From NCBI RefSeq assembly GCF_002949735.1, contig NZ_CP026681.1, positions 124,001 to 188,000 on the forward strand: a stretch of 64,000 nt of DNA, in the 5' to 3' direction. The position numbers and the translations under genes were made by a program. The stretch is from Nostoc sp. 'Peltigera membranacea cyanobiont' N6. Its GTDB lineage: Bacteria > Cyanobacteriota > Cyanobacteriia > Cyanobacteriales > Nostocaceae. The notes beneath the pieces are model-generated. The model saw nothing but the letters and a program-made list of their open reading frames with translations. It ran no database searches and was not told the origin of the DNA. Below are positions 1 through 8,156 of this stretch, one piece after another. Positions within the stretch are counted from its first letter, which is position 1, and each line of letters begins with the position of its first letter.

Positions 1-711
1 CAAACCTTTGGTTGTACTAGTGCGATCGCATCTTCTAGTGCATTAACCGAAATGGTTAAAGGTTTGACCTTAGATGAAGCTTTGAAAGTGTCCAATAAAG
101 ACATTGCAGATTACCTGGGTGGTTTACCAGAAGCAAAGATGCATTGCTCTGTCATGGGACAAGAAGCCCTAGAAGCCGCTATCTATAATTATCGTGGCAT
201 ACCTCTAGCTACCCATGATGATGATGATGAAGGTGCATTAGTTTGCAGTTGTTTTGGCATCAGCGAATCTAAAATCCGTCGCGTGATTCTAGAAAATCAT
301 CTCACGGATGCCGAACAAGTAACAAATTATGTAAAAGCTGGTGGCGGATGCGGTTCCTGTCTGGCGAACATCGATGATATAATAAGATCAGTTCAACAGG
401 AATACGCCACACCTGCTCTCAACAATTACGGCGTACAAGTTGCCACAGAAATTGTTACGTCTAAAGAGCGATCGCTAACAAACGTCCAAAAGATTGCTCT
501 AATTCAAAAGGTTCTCGATGAAGAAGTCAGACCCGTACTCATTGCAGATGGGGGAGATGTAGAACTCTATGATGTCGAAGGCGATCGCGTTAAAGTTGTC
601 CTGCAAGGTGCTTGCGGTTCCTGTTCTAGTAGTACAGCAACTCTGAAAATTGCGATCGAAGCCAGATTACAAGATCGTGTCAGCAAGAGCCTTGTAGTCG
701 AAGCAGTTTAG
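1..711 (+). CDS. nifU: NifU, Fe-S cluster scaffold, 5' end cut off
   Basis: The frame is open from base 1, so the start of the gene lies outside the window. Three parts are visible: the end of the IscU-like scaffold domain (an FGCTSAIASSS segment at the left edge), a central BFD-like [2Fe-2S] domain with CSCFG and CGSC cysteines, and a C-terminal Nfu domain with a CGSCSSS motif. NifU assembles Fe-S clusters for nitrogenase proteins in the cytoplasm. It is followed by glbN and nifH on the same strand, as in Nostoc commune. The scaffold motif reads GCTS where many homologues have GCGS. The identification is firm. Confidence 0.97.
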   Translation, partial: QTFGCTSAIASSSALTEMVKGLTLDEALKVSNKDIADYLGGLPEAKMHCSVMGQEALEAAIYNYRGIPLATHDDDDEGALVCSCFGISESKIRRVILENHLTDAEQVTNYVKAGGGCGSCLANIDDIIRSVQQEYATPALNNYGVQVATEIVTSKERSLTNVQKIALIQKVLDEEVRPVLIADGGDVELYDVEGDRVKVVLQGACGSCSSSTATLKIAIEARLQDRVSKSLVVEAV

Positions 712-834
712 GAATTGCTGTAGGACTCAACGTAATCTACAAATACGCTCTAATATGCATTCAGCCAGGAACAGAAAGTAGGATTTGAAACATATAATTG
801 TCTCCACATCAATGCTTCATACCAATTCTTTCTT

Positions 835-859
835 AATTACGAATTACGAATTACGAATT
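835..859. repeat. Short heptad tandem repeat between nifU and glbN
   Basis: The unit AATTACG occurs three times in a row, followed by a partial fourth unit. Short tandem heptamers of this kind are typical of noncoding DNA in Nostocales. The rest of 712-957 shows no other gene. Confidence 0.8.
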
Positions 860-957
860 GGTACTCCTACCATTATGACGGCTAACAGCATATAGGCAAA
901 AAGATTAAGCGCCTACTTGCAAATTTCATCATCCAACTCGCTTCAAAGGAACAGGAT

Positions 958-1314
958 ATGAGCACATTGTACGACAACATTGGCGGACAACCAGCTATTG
1001 AACAAGTAGTAGATGAACTCCACAAACGCATTGCCGCAGACAGCCTCCTCAATCCGATTTTTGCTGGTACAGACATGGCAAAGCAACGCAATCATCTAGT
1101 TGCTTTCTTAGCTCAAATATTTGAGGGGCCAAAGCAATACGGCGGTCGTCCAATGGACAAAACCCACGCTGGAATGAACCTACAGCAACCACACTTCGAT
1201 GCGATCGCCAAGCATCTCGGTGAAGCAATGGCTGTGCGTGGAGTGTCAGCAGAAGACACCAAAGCTGCACTAGATCGCGTCACAAATATGAAAGGCGCTA
1301 TTTTGAACAAGTAA
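958..1314 (+). CDS. glbN: Cyanoglobin (group I truncated haemoglobin)
   Basis: The 118-residue product matches the truncated 2-on-2 haemoglobin family. It begins with the YDNIGGQPAIEQVVDELH segment of helices A-C and has KTHAGMNLQQPHFDAIAKHL, where the histidine of KTHAGM is the likely proximal haem ligand. The start has an AAAGGAACAGG ribosome site upstream. In Nostoc commune glbN also lies between nifU and nifH, where it is proposed to bind oxygen near nitrogenase or its electron source. The sequence shows a globin in a nif locus; its exact role here is inferred. Confidence 0.95.
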   Translation: MSTLYDNIGGQPAIEQVVDELHKRIAADSLLNPIFAGTDMAKQRNHLVAFLAQIFEGPKQYGGRPMDKTHAGMNLQQPHFDAIAKHLGEAMAVRGVSAEDTKAALDRVTNMKGAILNK

Positions 1315-1360
1315 TAGGACTTGTGCATTGATTGTTGACAAATAACAACATCAAGTCCTA
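1315..1360 (+). terminator. Hairpin directly after glbN
   Basis: TAGGACTTG at 1315-1323 pairs perfectly with CAAGTCCTA at 1352-1360, and an inner TGTTG/CAACA stem adds to it. It starts right after the glbN stop codon. No long T run follows, so it could terminate transcription or protect a processed 3' end. Confidence 0.55.
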
Positions 1361-1414
1361 TCGAATCTTGCAAGCTGAAACACATTATGACGTATTTGTA
1401 AATTGCGTATTTTT

Positions 1415-1450
1415 CTTTGTTCTTTGTCAACAAAATGACAAAGGACAAAG
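1415..1450. repeat. Inverted heptad repeat upstream of nifH
   Basis: CTTTGTTCTTTGTC pairs with GACAAAGGACAAAG across an 8-base loop with one mismatch. It is built from the ACAAAGG heptad that recurs in other intergenic regions here. It lies in the 5' region of nifH, where 1361-1660 otherwise holds only the nifH leader. No promoter could be assigned with confidence. Confidence 0.6.
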
Positions 1451-1660
1451 GACAAACAACAAAAAGAAAACAATTTAACCACGAAATATATGTACCTACT
1501 CTCAATCATTATGGCTGTGGAGCGATCGCCCCCAGCAGGCATTTATGCCAACTGTACCAACGATGCTCTACACGCGCTCACTACTGTCGCTCAACTGGCG
1601 TGAACGCAACTGACAAACGCACAGACCCACCAACCAACCAATTGCAGGGAAACAGGAACA

Positions 1661-2554
1661 ATGACAGACGAAAAGATTAGACAGATAGCTTTCTACGGTA
1701 AAGGCGGTATCGGTAAATCTACCACCTCCCAAAACACCTTGGCAGCTATGGCAGAAATGGGTCAACGCATCCTCATCGTCGGTTGCGACCCTAAAGCTGA
1801 CTCCACCCGTTTGATGCTGCACAGCAAAGCTCAAACAACCGTTCTTCACCTCGCCGCAGAACGTGGTGCAGTAGAAGATATCGAACTCGAAGAAGTAATG
1901 CTAACCGGTTTCCGTGACGTTCGTTGCGTAGAATCTGGTGGGCCAGAACCCGGTGTAGGTTGCGCCGGTCGTGGTATCATCACCGCCATCAACTTCTTAG
2001 AAGAAAATGGTGCTTACCAAAACCTAGACTTCGTATCTTACGACGTATTAGGTGACGTTGTGTGCGGTGGTTTCGCAATGCCTATCCGTGAAGGCAAGGC
2101 ACAAGAAATCTACATCGTGACATCAGGTGAAATGATGGCGATGTACGCTGCTAACAACATCGCTCGTGGTGTTCTTAAGTATGCTCACACTGGTGGCGTG
2201 CGTTTGGGTGGTTTGATTTGTAACAGCCGTAACACAGACCGGGAAATCGAACTAATCGAAACCTTGGCAAAACGGTTGAACACCCAAATGATTCACTTCG
2301 TACCCCGTGACAACATCGTTCAACACGCAGAATTGCGCCGGATGACAGTTAACGAGTACGCACCAGAAAGCAACCAAGCTAACGAATATCGCACATTGGC
2401 TACAAAGATCATCGACAACAAAAATCTAGCTATTCCTACACCCATCGAAATGGAAGAACTAGAAGAATTGTTGATTGAATTCGGTATTCTCGAAAGCGAC
2501 GAAAATACTGCCATGCTAGTTGGTAAGAGTGCTGCTGAAGCTCCTGTAGTATAA
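1661..2554 (+). CDS. nifH: Nitrogenase iron protein NifH
   Basis: The 297-residue protein is dinitrogenase reductase, the ATP-driven homodimer that passes electrons to NifDK. The Walker A motif GKGGIGKS is at residues 13-20. The [4Fe-4S] ligands are Cys101 in GCAGRG and Cys135 in VVCGGFAMP. Arg104 in the AGRGI segment is the site that is ADP-ribosylated in some other bacteria. Length and sequence are typical of cyanobacterial NifH. The start is supported by the conserved TDEKIRQIAFYGKGG amino end and an upstream CAGGGAAACAGGAACA segment. Confidence 0.99.
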   Translation: MTDEKIRQIAFYGKGGIGKSTTSQNTLAAMAEMGQRILIVGCDPKADSTRLMLHSKAQTTVLHLAAERGAVEDIELEEVMLTGFRDVRCVESGGPEPGVGCAGRGIITAINFLEENGAYQNLDFVSYDVLGDVVCGGFAMPIREGKAQEIYIVTSGEMMAMYAANNIARGVLKYAHTGGVRLGGLICNSRNTDREIELIETLAKRLNTQMIHFVPRDNIVQHAELRRMTVNEYAPESNQANEYRTLATKIIDNKNLAIPTPIEMEELEELLIEFGILESDENTAMLVGKSAAEAPVV

Positions 2555-2649
2555 TTCGCTGCTAATAAATAATGCTTTAGCACCAGGAAAAGGAAGAGTT
2601 CCATATCTTACCTTTTCCCCTCTCCCTTGCATCTCCCCCTAACCTTAGA

Positions 2650-2666
2650 GGGGACTGCTAGTCCCC
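2650..2666 (+). promoter_or_regulatory. Hairpin in the nifH-nifD spacer
   Basis: GGGGACT pairs with AGTCCCC across a GCT loop, 37 bases before nifD. Hairpins between nifH and nifD are common and are thought to stabilise or process nifH mRNA so that NifH exceeds NifDK. The hairpin is visible; the function is inferred. Confidence 0.6.
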
Positions 2667-2702
2667 CTATGCCCCGATCCTTACGAGTCACAGAGGCTAA
2701 AT

Positions 2703-3604
2703 ATGACACCTCCAGAAAATCAAAACATCATCGAAGAAAGAAAAGAACTAATTAAAGAAGTTCTAGAGGCTTACCCCGATAAAGCTAAGAAAAAACGGGA
2801 AAAGCACTTAGGCGTATACGAAGAAGGTAAGGCCGACTGCGGCGTTAAGTCTAACGTTAAATCCCTTCCTGGTGTCATGACCGCTCGTGGTTGTGCTTAC
2901 GCCGGTTCTAAAGGTGTGGTTTGGGGTCCTATTAAGGACATGATCCACATCAGCCACGGGCCTGTTGGTTGCGGTTATTATTCTTGGTCTGGTCGTCGTA
3001 ACTACTACATCGGTACTACAGGGATTGACTCCTTTGGTACCATGAACTTCACCTCTGACTTCCAAGAAAGAGATATCGTCTTTGGTGGAGACAAGAAACT
3101 TACCAAGCTCATCCAAGAACTTGATGTACTTTTCCCACTCAACCGTGGTGTTTCCATTCAATCTGAATGTCCCATCGGTCTAATTGGGGATGACATCGAA
3201 GCTGTTGCTCGGAAGACATCGAAAGAAATTGGCAAGCCAGTTGTACCTGTGCGTTGCGAAGGCTTCCGGGGTGTTTCCCAATCTTTGGGACACCACATTG
3301 CTAACGACATGATTCGTGACTGGGTTTTCACCAAATCCGACCAAGCTAAGAAAGACGGTACACTCAATTTTGAAGGTACTCCTTATGATGTAGCCGTTAT
3401 CGGTGACTACAACATCGGTGGTGATGCTTGGGCTAGCCGCATCCTGTTAGAAGAAATCGGCTTGCGCGTAGTCGCTCAGTGGTCAGGTGATGGCACCATC
3501 AACGAAATGTTGATGACCCCCAATGTGAAGATGAACCTCATCCACTGTTACCGGTCGATGAACTACATCAGCCGTCACATGGAAGAAGCTTACGGTATAC
3601 CCTG
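2703..3604 (+). CDS. nifD: Nitrogenase MoFe protein alpha chain, segment 1 of 3
   Basis: This is codons 1 to 300 and the first two bases of codon 301 of nifD. It holds the P-cluster cysteines Cys64, Cys90 (HGPVGCGYYSW) and Cys156 (SECPIGLIGDD), and Cys282 (NLIHCYRS), the FeMo-cofactor ligand. After TACGGTATACCCTG the nifD reading is lost: the unrearranged frame runs 13 foreign residues and stops at 3644. Nitrogenase homology resumes at 11089. The break falls in the conserved YGIPW segment, and joining TG at 3604 to G at 11089 restores the tryptophan codon. An unrearranged chromosome can therefore make only a truncated, inactive chain. Confidence 0.98.
3590..3604 (+). other. Left recombination site of nifD element 1
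   Basis: TTACGGTATACCCTG occurs here and again at 11074-11088 in the same orientation. The matches end exactly at both sides (C/G before, T/G after). Recombination between the copies removes 7484 bp and fuses nifD in frame. It is a 15-bp core unlike the 11-bp site of element 2. Confidence 0.92.
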
Positions 3605-3715
3605 TACAAAGTATGATTTAATATCTTGTGATACCAGGATTTAGTCCACGTCTAACTTTGCTTAATTTAAACATTGTTCTAAATGGACTAAATTTTAAGA
3701 CACATTTAAGACACA

Positions 3716-5122
3716 ATGAAAAGCAAAGGGCAGGACGTTTTTGAGGACTTCACTCCGCCAGCATCTACCGATGGCAGCTATCTAGGAACGCAGGAACACA
3801 TGAAGGCTACTCGGCAGCATCTGGAACGCAAGTTTGAGAAAGGTTTGACAGACACTAGGGCCCGTCTAAAAGCCGCTAAGGTCAAAGTTGGTTTGGTCGT
3901 GGCACGGGACACTATTCAATTGCAAGCATCTCTACCAATCAAGCCAGGCGATAGCGATACGAAAGGAACTGGTTTTAAGCAGTACAAAATTTCGCTAAAT
4001 ATCCCTGCAAGCTTGGACGGTTTGAGAACAGCTGAGGAAGAGGCAAACGAGCTAGGCAAACTGCTTGCCCGCAAACAGTTTGAATGGACTGACAAATATC
4101 TGGGTAAAATCGCTAAGGTCAGCAACAGATCCCAAACCCTTGGTGATGTTTTAGAAGAGTTTGAAACTGAGTATTTCAAAACACGCAAGTTAACAGAAAA
4201 AAGTAAACACACCTTTTTCTATTACAAGGAGTTTTTACGGCGATTGATTGGGCTAGATACTTTATTGACTCAACCGGAGATTAATAAGAAGCTTGCAGAG
4301 TTGACGGGAGACTCTGCCAAATACAGTGCTGTTAAATCGTTGAAGGTTTTAAAATCAACTCTTAATTTAACTAGTTTCACTCTCGAACATTTTAAAGCTA
4401 CACAACCCAAAAGTCAGGCTAGGGACATTCCCAGTGATGAGGATATCATCAAATATCAGGAATCTTTTCATCAGTACTCTTTGACTAGAAGCCTAACAAT
4501 TAAAAAGAATTGTTTAGACAGTTGGAAGATGTGGGAATGGGTGTATGGAATGCTTGCTACTTATGGATTACGCCCAAGAGAACTGTTTGTAAATCCTGAA
4601 ATTGATTGGTGGTTGAGTCCTGAAAATAAAGATAATACATGGAAGGTTCACCCAGATACTAAGACTGGGTATAGAGAAGCTTTACCGCTACATCCTGAAT
4701 GGGTTTATTTGTTTGATTTAAAAAACGTAGAGTATTTGGAACTGTTAAAAGCTCAAACTGATGGTAGAACTAGCTTTACAGATATCAATACTATTCGGGT
4801 TAATTGTTCATCATGGTTTAGGCGCGTAAATATTCCGTTTACGCCCTACGATTTACGCCATGCTTGGGCGATTCGAGCGCACATGATGGGCATTCCAATT
4901 AAAGCTGCTGCTGATAATTTGGGGCATTCTGTAGAGATTCACACTGAGATTTATCAGAAGTGGTTCAGCTTGGAGAACCGGAGGAAGGTAATTAAGCAGG
5001 CAGTGGATAAAAAAGATGATATGGATACGTTGATACAGGAGAATGCACGACTAAGGGCTGAGGTGGAATATCTCAGGCAAGCTCTGGCACGGCATCAAAT
5101 CAGTGAGGTGCTGTCTAGTTAA
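3716..5122 (+). CDS. XisA/XisC-family tyrosine recombinase of element 1
   Basis: The 468-residue protein is a site-specific recombinase, clearly homologous along its length to the xisA product of element 2. Catalytic residues are visible: Arg286 (GLRPREL), Arg381 (YDLRHAWAIRAH) and nucleophile Tyr413 (HTEIYQKW). A tyrosine (378) stands where most family members have a histidine, as in XisA. The C-terminus is a short coiled coil. It sits just inside the left end of element 1 and is the obvious candidate to excise it at the 15-bp repeats. I give no symbol because it is a second, diverged member of the family. Confidence 0.93.
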   Translation: MKSKGQDVFEDFTPPASTDGSYLGTQEHMKATRQHLERKFEKGLTDTRARLKAAKVKVGLVVARDTIQLQASLPIKPGDSDTKGTGFKQYKISLNIPASLDGLRTAEEEANELGKLLARKQFEWTDKYLGKIAKVSNRSQTLGDVLEEFETEYFKTRKLTEKSKHTFFYYKEFLRRLIGLDTLLTQPEINKKLAELTGDSAKYSAVKSLKVLKSTLNLTSFTLEHFKATQPKSQARDIPSDEDIIKYQESFHQYSLTRSLTIKKNCLDSWKMWEWVYGMLATYGLRPRELFVNPEIDWWLSPENKDNTWKVHPDTKTGYREALPLHPEWVYLFDLKNVEYLELLKAQTDGRTSFTDINTIRVNCSSWFRRVNIPFTPYDLRHAWAIRAHMMGIPIKAAADNLGHSVEIHTEIYQKWFSLENRRKVIKQAVDKKDDMDTLIQENARLRAEVEYLRQALARHQISEVLSS

Positions 5123-5490
5123 CTTAACGCAGAGCGTAGTTTATTTGCAGAGGTGCATCTCTATTTATTTAGTTTTTGAAACTGTTAAACTATCGCTGCT
5201 ATATTTTTGGGCAATTTATTAGATAAAATGCCTATTTTTTTTTGTAATTTATGTTAAAAAATAGCCCGTCAAAAAATTGCCTACAGTTGCTAAAAACGGT
5301 ATCCAGAGCGGATTTTACCCGCCTACAGTTTCGTCTACACCTGTAGAGAGTGTAGACGTACTCAACCTGCACTATAACCGCACTTGTCACCGTCGATCGT
5401 GGCACATAAAGCGTACTTGTCACCGACTGTTGTTGGGGTGTAGGCGAACGTAGACGAGTTTAAACCGAGTTTAAATCGTGCATAAGTTGA
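5123..5490. repeat. Gene-free stretch with inverted and direct repeats
   Basis: No convincing gene is seen. CGTCTACAC at 5332-5340 pairs with GTGTAGACG at 5350-5358. ACTTGTCACCG occurs at about 5382 and 5415. CCTACAGTT occurs twice and TTTAAACCGAG/TTTAAATCG near 5460. The pattern resembles binding-site clusters of plasmid origins, but no replication gene was recognised. Confidence 0.5.
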
Positions 5491-5817
5491 CTATAAACCG
5501 TGCTTTAGTTCCTTGAGAAAAGCCTCAATCGCCTTTCCTGCCGTTGATTGCTTGCCCACTTTAAGCTTATTCAAAGTGCGATCGCGGATTGCTTCATAGT
5601 CTGGTGCAAGGGATGCACCTGCTGTCTGTAGCTCAAGCCTGAGTTGCTGGTTTTTTCTCTCTAGTTCCCTAATCTGTTCTAATCTCCTATTGAGAACTGT
5701 TCCATCCTTCAAGATATTGTTCTCTCGCTCAACGTTAGCCAATTGCTGGTCTAGTTCCTTCTTTTCCTTGCGGGAATGCTTGAGACGAGTTTCTAAGCTT
5801 TTAACCTCGGTTTGCAA
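5491..5817 (-). CDS. Coiled-coil protein of unknown function
   Basis: About 108 residues are almost entirely heptad-patterned and rich in K, E, Q and L (KHSRKEKKELDQQLANVERENN), predicting a long coiled coil, followed by a short basic tail. The frame stays open further upstream into the end of the GIY-YIG gene without an ATG; a TTG at 5817 or a rarer codon further up may be the start. It lies just after the GIY-YIG gene on the same strand and may be co-transcribed. KfrA-like DNA-binding coiled-coil proteins of plasmids are one possible comparison. The function is unknown. Confidence 0.6.
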   Translation of the reverse strand: MQTEVKSLETRLKHSRKEKKELDQQLANVERENNILKDGTVLNRRLEQIRELERKNQQLRLELQTAGASLAPDYEAIRDRTLNKLKVGKQSTAGKAIEAFLKELKHGL

Positions 5818-5891
5818 CTGGTCGATGATTTCACTGTTCGCTACAGTTGACTCAATATTGCTTGGCTGCCCGGTAGTGCTATTCTCCTCTA

Positions 5892-6557
5892 CTACCGGGC
5901 TTTCGATTTTCCCCGCAGTTCCTCCAGTTGCGATCGCACTTCACTAAAACTCGCTTCTAGTTGCGATCGCACTTCACCCAAGTTTGCTGCTACCTCTTGT
6001 TTCACCAACTCCCTAATGTCTACAGGTGTAAGTGCCTCTATAGTCCCCGCAAGTAATCCTCTTAATAATCTTGCGGCTGTTTTATGAATGGATTTATCTT
6101 CTGAAGTCTGGAACGTTTGCAGTGCTTGCAATTCAGCGTCAGTGATGCGAAATGAAATTATATTGTTTGGCTGTCCCGTAAGGGTATAGTTTAAATCGGG
6201 TTCCAAAAGTTCTATTAAATCTTGCTCCAAAGATGGAAGTTCATCGGCATGGGCAGGAAACCAAGCAATCCTTGTATCAATACCAGATTCTAAAAAGCTA
6301 ACAATTCGGTGATGTTGGTAGAAACGTTGTTTAAGGTTGGTTGTCTTACCAATATATAACAACTTGTTAGACGACCAAACAAAATAAATAGCGGGAATTT
6401 CTGGTAGGTTGCTTTTCTCTGTGAGTAGCAATGACGGCAAGCTAGACCGCAACATCCCCACAACTACAGAAGTTTTATCCTGTCCAGTTGCCTCAGCCTG
6501 GGAAGTGATGAGTGCTGCCAAGTCATCTGGACAGCGAAAGGTTAACGATACAGACAT
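5892..6557 (-). CDS. Ribbon-helix-helix/GIY-YIG nuclease-like protein
   Basis: This 221-residue protein has three parts. Residues 1-50 (MSVSLTFRCPDDLAALITSQ) look like a ribbon-helix-helix DNA-binding domain. Residues about 55-120 form a GIY-YIG domain, with AIYFVWSSNKLLYIGKTTNLKQRF containing the two short motifs, the arginine, and a later catalytic-type glutamate (LEQDLIELLEPDLNYT). The C-terminal part has tandem EVRSQLE units of a coiled coil. A perfect palindrome 15 bp upstream of the ATG could be its own operator. It could be a homing-type or defence nuclease. Confidence 0.8.
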   Translation of the reverse strand: MSVSLTFRCPDDLAALITSQAEATGQDKTSVVVGMLRSSLPSLLLTEKSNLPEIPAIYFVWSSNKLLYIGKTTNLKQRFYQHHRIVSFLESGIDTRIAWFPAHADELPSLEQDLIELLEPDLNYTLTGQPNNIISFRITDAELQALQTFQTSEDKSIHKTAARLLRGLLAGTIEALTPVDIRELVKQEVAANLGEVRSQLEASFSEVRSQLEELRGKSKAR

Positions 6558-6571
6558 AATTTATTTGTCTT

Positions 6572-6590
6572 ACTAATGCATTGCATTAGT
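6572..6590. promoter_or_regulatory. Palindromic operator candidate
   Basis: ACTAATGCA and TGCATTAGT form a perfect 9-bp inverted repeat around one central base. It lies 14 bases upstream of the start of the ribbon-helix-helix/GIY-YIG gene. Ribbon-helix-helix proteins often repress their own promoters at such sites; the role here is inferred. Confidence 0.55.
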
Positions 6591-6867
6591 CTAACACTGA
6601 ACGCAAGACACGCAAGACGGTATGTAAGTTGATCCTTGACTCTTGTCTGACAGATGTATTACTATATATCTATAGCGCTTTAATAAAGCGTAAGACACTA
6701 GGTTGCAGTGAGTAAATCGTAGCGTCGTTTCGCTCCCCTAGTACCCACATGGGATGGATAAATGAAGTCAGCGCTTGAATGCGCCCCGGCAGGAGAGTCT
6801 TTCACCTCTCCCCCACCGACACGACTTCCCCCTTAAAAGTTGTTCACGCCACTAAGGAGGCAATAGT
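6591..6867. other. Intergenic stretch without recognised gene
   Basis: Divergent promoter region between the GIY-YIG gene and the gene at 6868. Direct repeats of ACGCAAGAC are seen near 6601-6620, and a strong AAGGAGG ribosome site at about 6855 precedes the next gene. No RNA gene was recognised. Confidence 0.4.
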
Positions 6868-7158
6868 ATGTTAGCGTCAGACGCGCCCACTTTGGGCAAT
6901 TTTCGTCAAGCGTCAAAGTTTTGGCGTTTGCGGATCACTAAAGAATTAGACAAGCCCGAATATTACATTGGTCAAACCGTGCTGCACAAGACAAAAGTGA
7001 AGCACGGCGAAATTTTGTACCCGGTGACAGTGCTTGGTCTTTCATGGACTGGCATGGACTGGCAGTACAACGTCTCTCTCCCAGAGGATCATCCTTGGTT
7101 TGAGGTAGACGATAACGAGCGGGAATGGGTTGATGACCGGGAGCTTGAGCCAATGTAA
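6868..7158 (+). CDS. Small acidic protein of unknown function
   Basis: The 96-residue product is preceded by a near-perfect AAGGAGG ribosome site seven bases from ATG, which strongly supports expression. The C-terminal half (YYIGQTVLHKTKVKHGEILYP, then WFEVDDNEREWVDDRELEPM) looks like a small beta-barrel ending in an acidic tail. Proteins of this type occur on plasmids and elements of Nostocales, but I do not recognise a named family. It stands alone between two repeat-rich regions. Confidence 0.7.
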   Translation: MLASDAPTLGNFRQASKFWRLRITKELDKPEYYIGQTVLHKTKVKHGEILYPVTVLGLSWTGMDWQYNVSLPEDHPWFEVDDNEREWVDDRELEPM

Positions 7159-7250
7159 TTAATAAAAATGCCTTAGCAGGAGTGAACTCAATAAAAACAG
7201 GGCTTAGGCAACTGGCACACTATTAATCTGACAACTGTCACACCCTAAAA

Positions 7251-7435
7251 AATAAAAAAGTTGGGGTAAATAGGGGGATCAAGGCGGATCACCTGGATCA
7301 CACCTCAAAATTAGTCACAAAGTTTACAAGCAAGATACATAAATTAAGTATTAGTTTTGTAATATTTACGACGTAAACATGTTTGTGATCCACGTGATCC
7401 GCCTTGATCCGCCTATTTACCCAAACTTTTTTATT
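7251..7435. repeat. Long imperfect inverted repeat rich in GGATCA
   Basis: The left arm (about 7251-7301) and right arm (about 7385-7435) are roughly 50 bp each and complementary except for a few positions. Each contains three GGATCA-type units and ends in an AATAAAAAAGTT segment. The arms enclose about 80 AT-rich bases. It could be a miniature transposable element, a replication or partition site, or a very large RNA hairpin. No open reading frame spans it. Confidence 0.75.
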
Positions 7436-7560
7436 TCAAAAAAAAAGTGAATCAGAGCAAAACGACTCTTCACCCACCACAGGCGATAACAGTCACAACC
7501 CTTGCCAATAAAGCAACGTAGGGGGCTGGAAAATTGACACCGTAATTTCTTAAGTTGTTA

Positions 7561-7640
7561 AATCCTGAAGTTAGCACCGTTAAAATTACGGTCTCAACCT
7601 AATCCTGAAGTTAGCACTGTCAAAATTACGGTCTCAAATC
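7561..7640. repeat. Two tandem 40-bp repeats upstream of the KilA-N gene
   Basis: The unit beginning AATCCTGAAGTTAGCAC and ending AAATTACGGTCTCAA occurs twice in tandem with few differences, at 7561-7600 and 7601-7640. Just upstream, ACCGTAATTT is the inverse of the AAATTACGGT in each unit. It lies 53 bp before the first KilA-N gene and could be a binding region for it. Confidence 0.7.
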
Positions 7641-7692
7641 GAAAAAGAAAGCTGAAGCCTTGCAAACATTTTCAGAGCAACGAGGAATTTAT

Positions 7693-8097
7693 ATGTCACC
7701 AAGAGAGCAATTTGACAAATTAATGCAAGACGCACGGCGAGACGACGGCTATATCAACGCTACCGAATGGTGCAAGCATTTTGGGTGTCGACTTGACAGA
7801 TGGAAGCGGTTGCCAAAAACAAAAGCTAGATTAGAGTCGTTGAAAGCTACAGAGTCAAATGCTGAACCTTGGATTGTTGAGCGTGTAGGCAAAACTTGGG
7901 TAACTTGGGTTCACCCAATCATGGCAGTTCACTTAGCGAGCTACCTCGATCCAGCCTTCATCGGCCACATAGCTGAGGTTTTTGCCAGGTATGCCAAGGC
8001 TGACCCAACGCTTGCTGCTGACATTGCCTCAAGGCAGGAAACGACCGAGGGACTGAACATCATTAACAAGGTAGTCTATGAGCGCTACGAAGAATAA
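7693..8097 (+). CDS. KilA-N domain protein, copy 1
   Basis: The 134-residue product (from ATG at 7693, with GAGGAATTT upstream) matches the KilA-N DNA-binding domain of phages and mobile elements. It shows GYINATEWCKHFG, WIVERVGKTWVTWVHPIMAVHLASYLDP and a helical end. It ends soon after that domain, whereas copy 2 continues for about 100 further residues. A long run is nearly identical to copy 2 at the DNA level, so the two arose by recent duplication, and copy 1 may be a shortened form. KilA-N proteins bind DNA; a regulatory role in the element is plausible. Confidence 0.85.
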   Translation: MSPREQFDKLMQDARRDDGYINATEWCKHFGCRLDRWKRLPKTKARLESLKATESNAEPWIVERVGKTWVTWVHPIMAVHLASYLDPAFIGHIAEVFARYAKADPTLAADIASRQETTEGLNIINKVVYERYEE

Positions 8098-8156
8098 AAA
8101 GCAATCCATACCTGAGCGAGGATTGCCTAACATTTTCAAAACAATGAGAAATTTAC

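Noticed and set aside
1333..1350. Possible NtcA site (TGT-N9-ACA) after glbN
   Set aside because: It lies inside a perfect hairpin and does not match GTA-N8-TAC, so the hairpin explains it better.
5232..5423. Minus-strand frame in the repeat-rich stretch after the element-1 recombinase
   Set aside because: It runs through inverted repeats and has no protein-like pattern.
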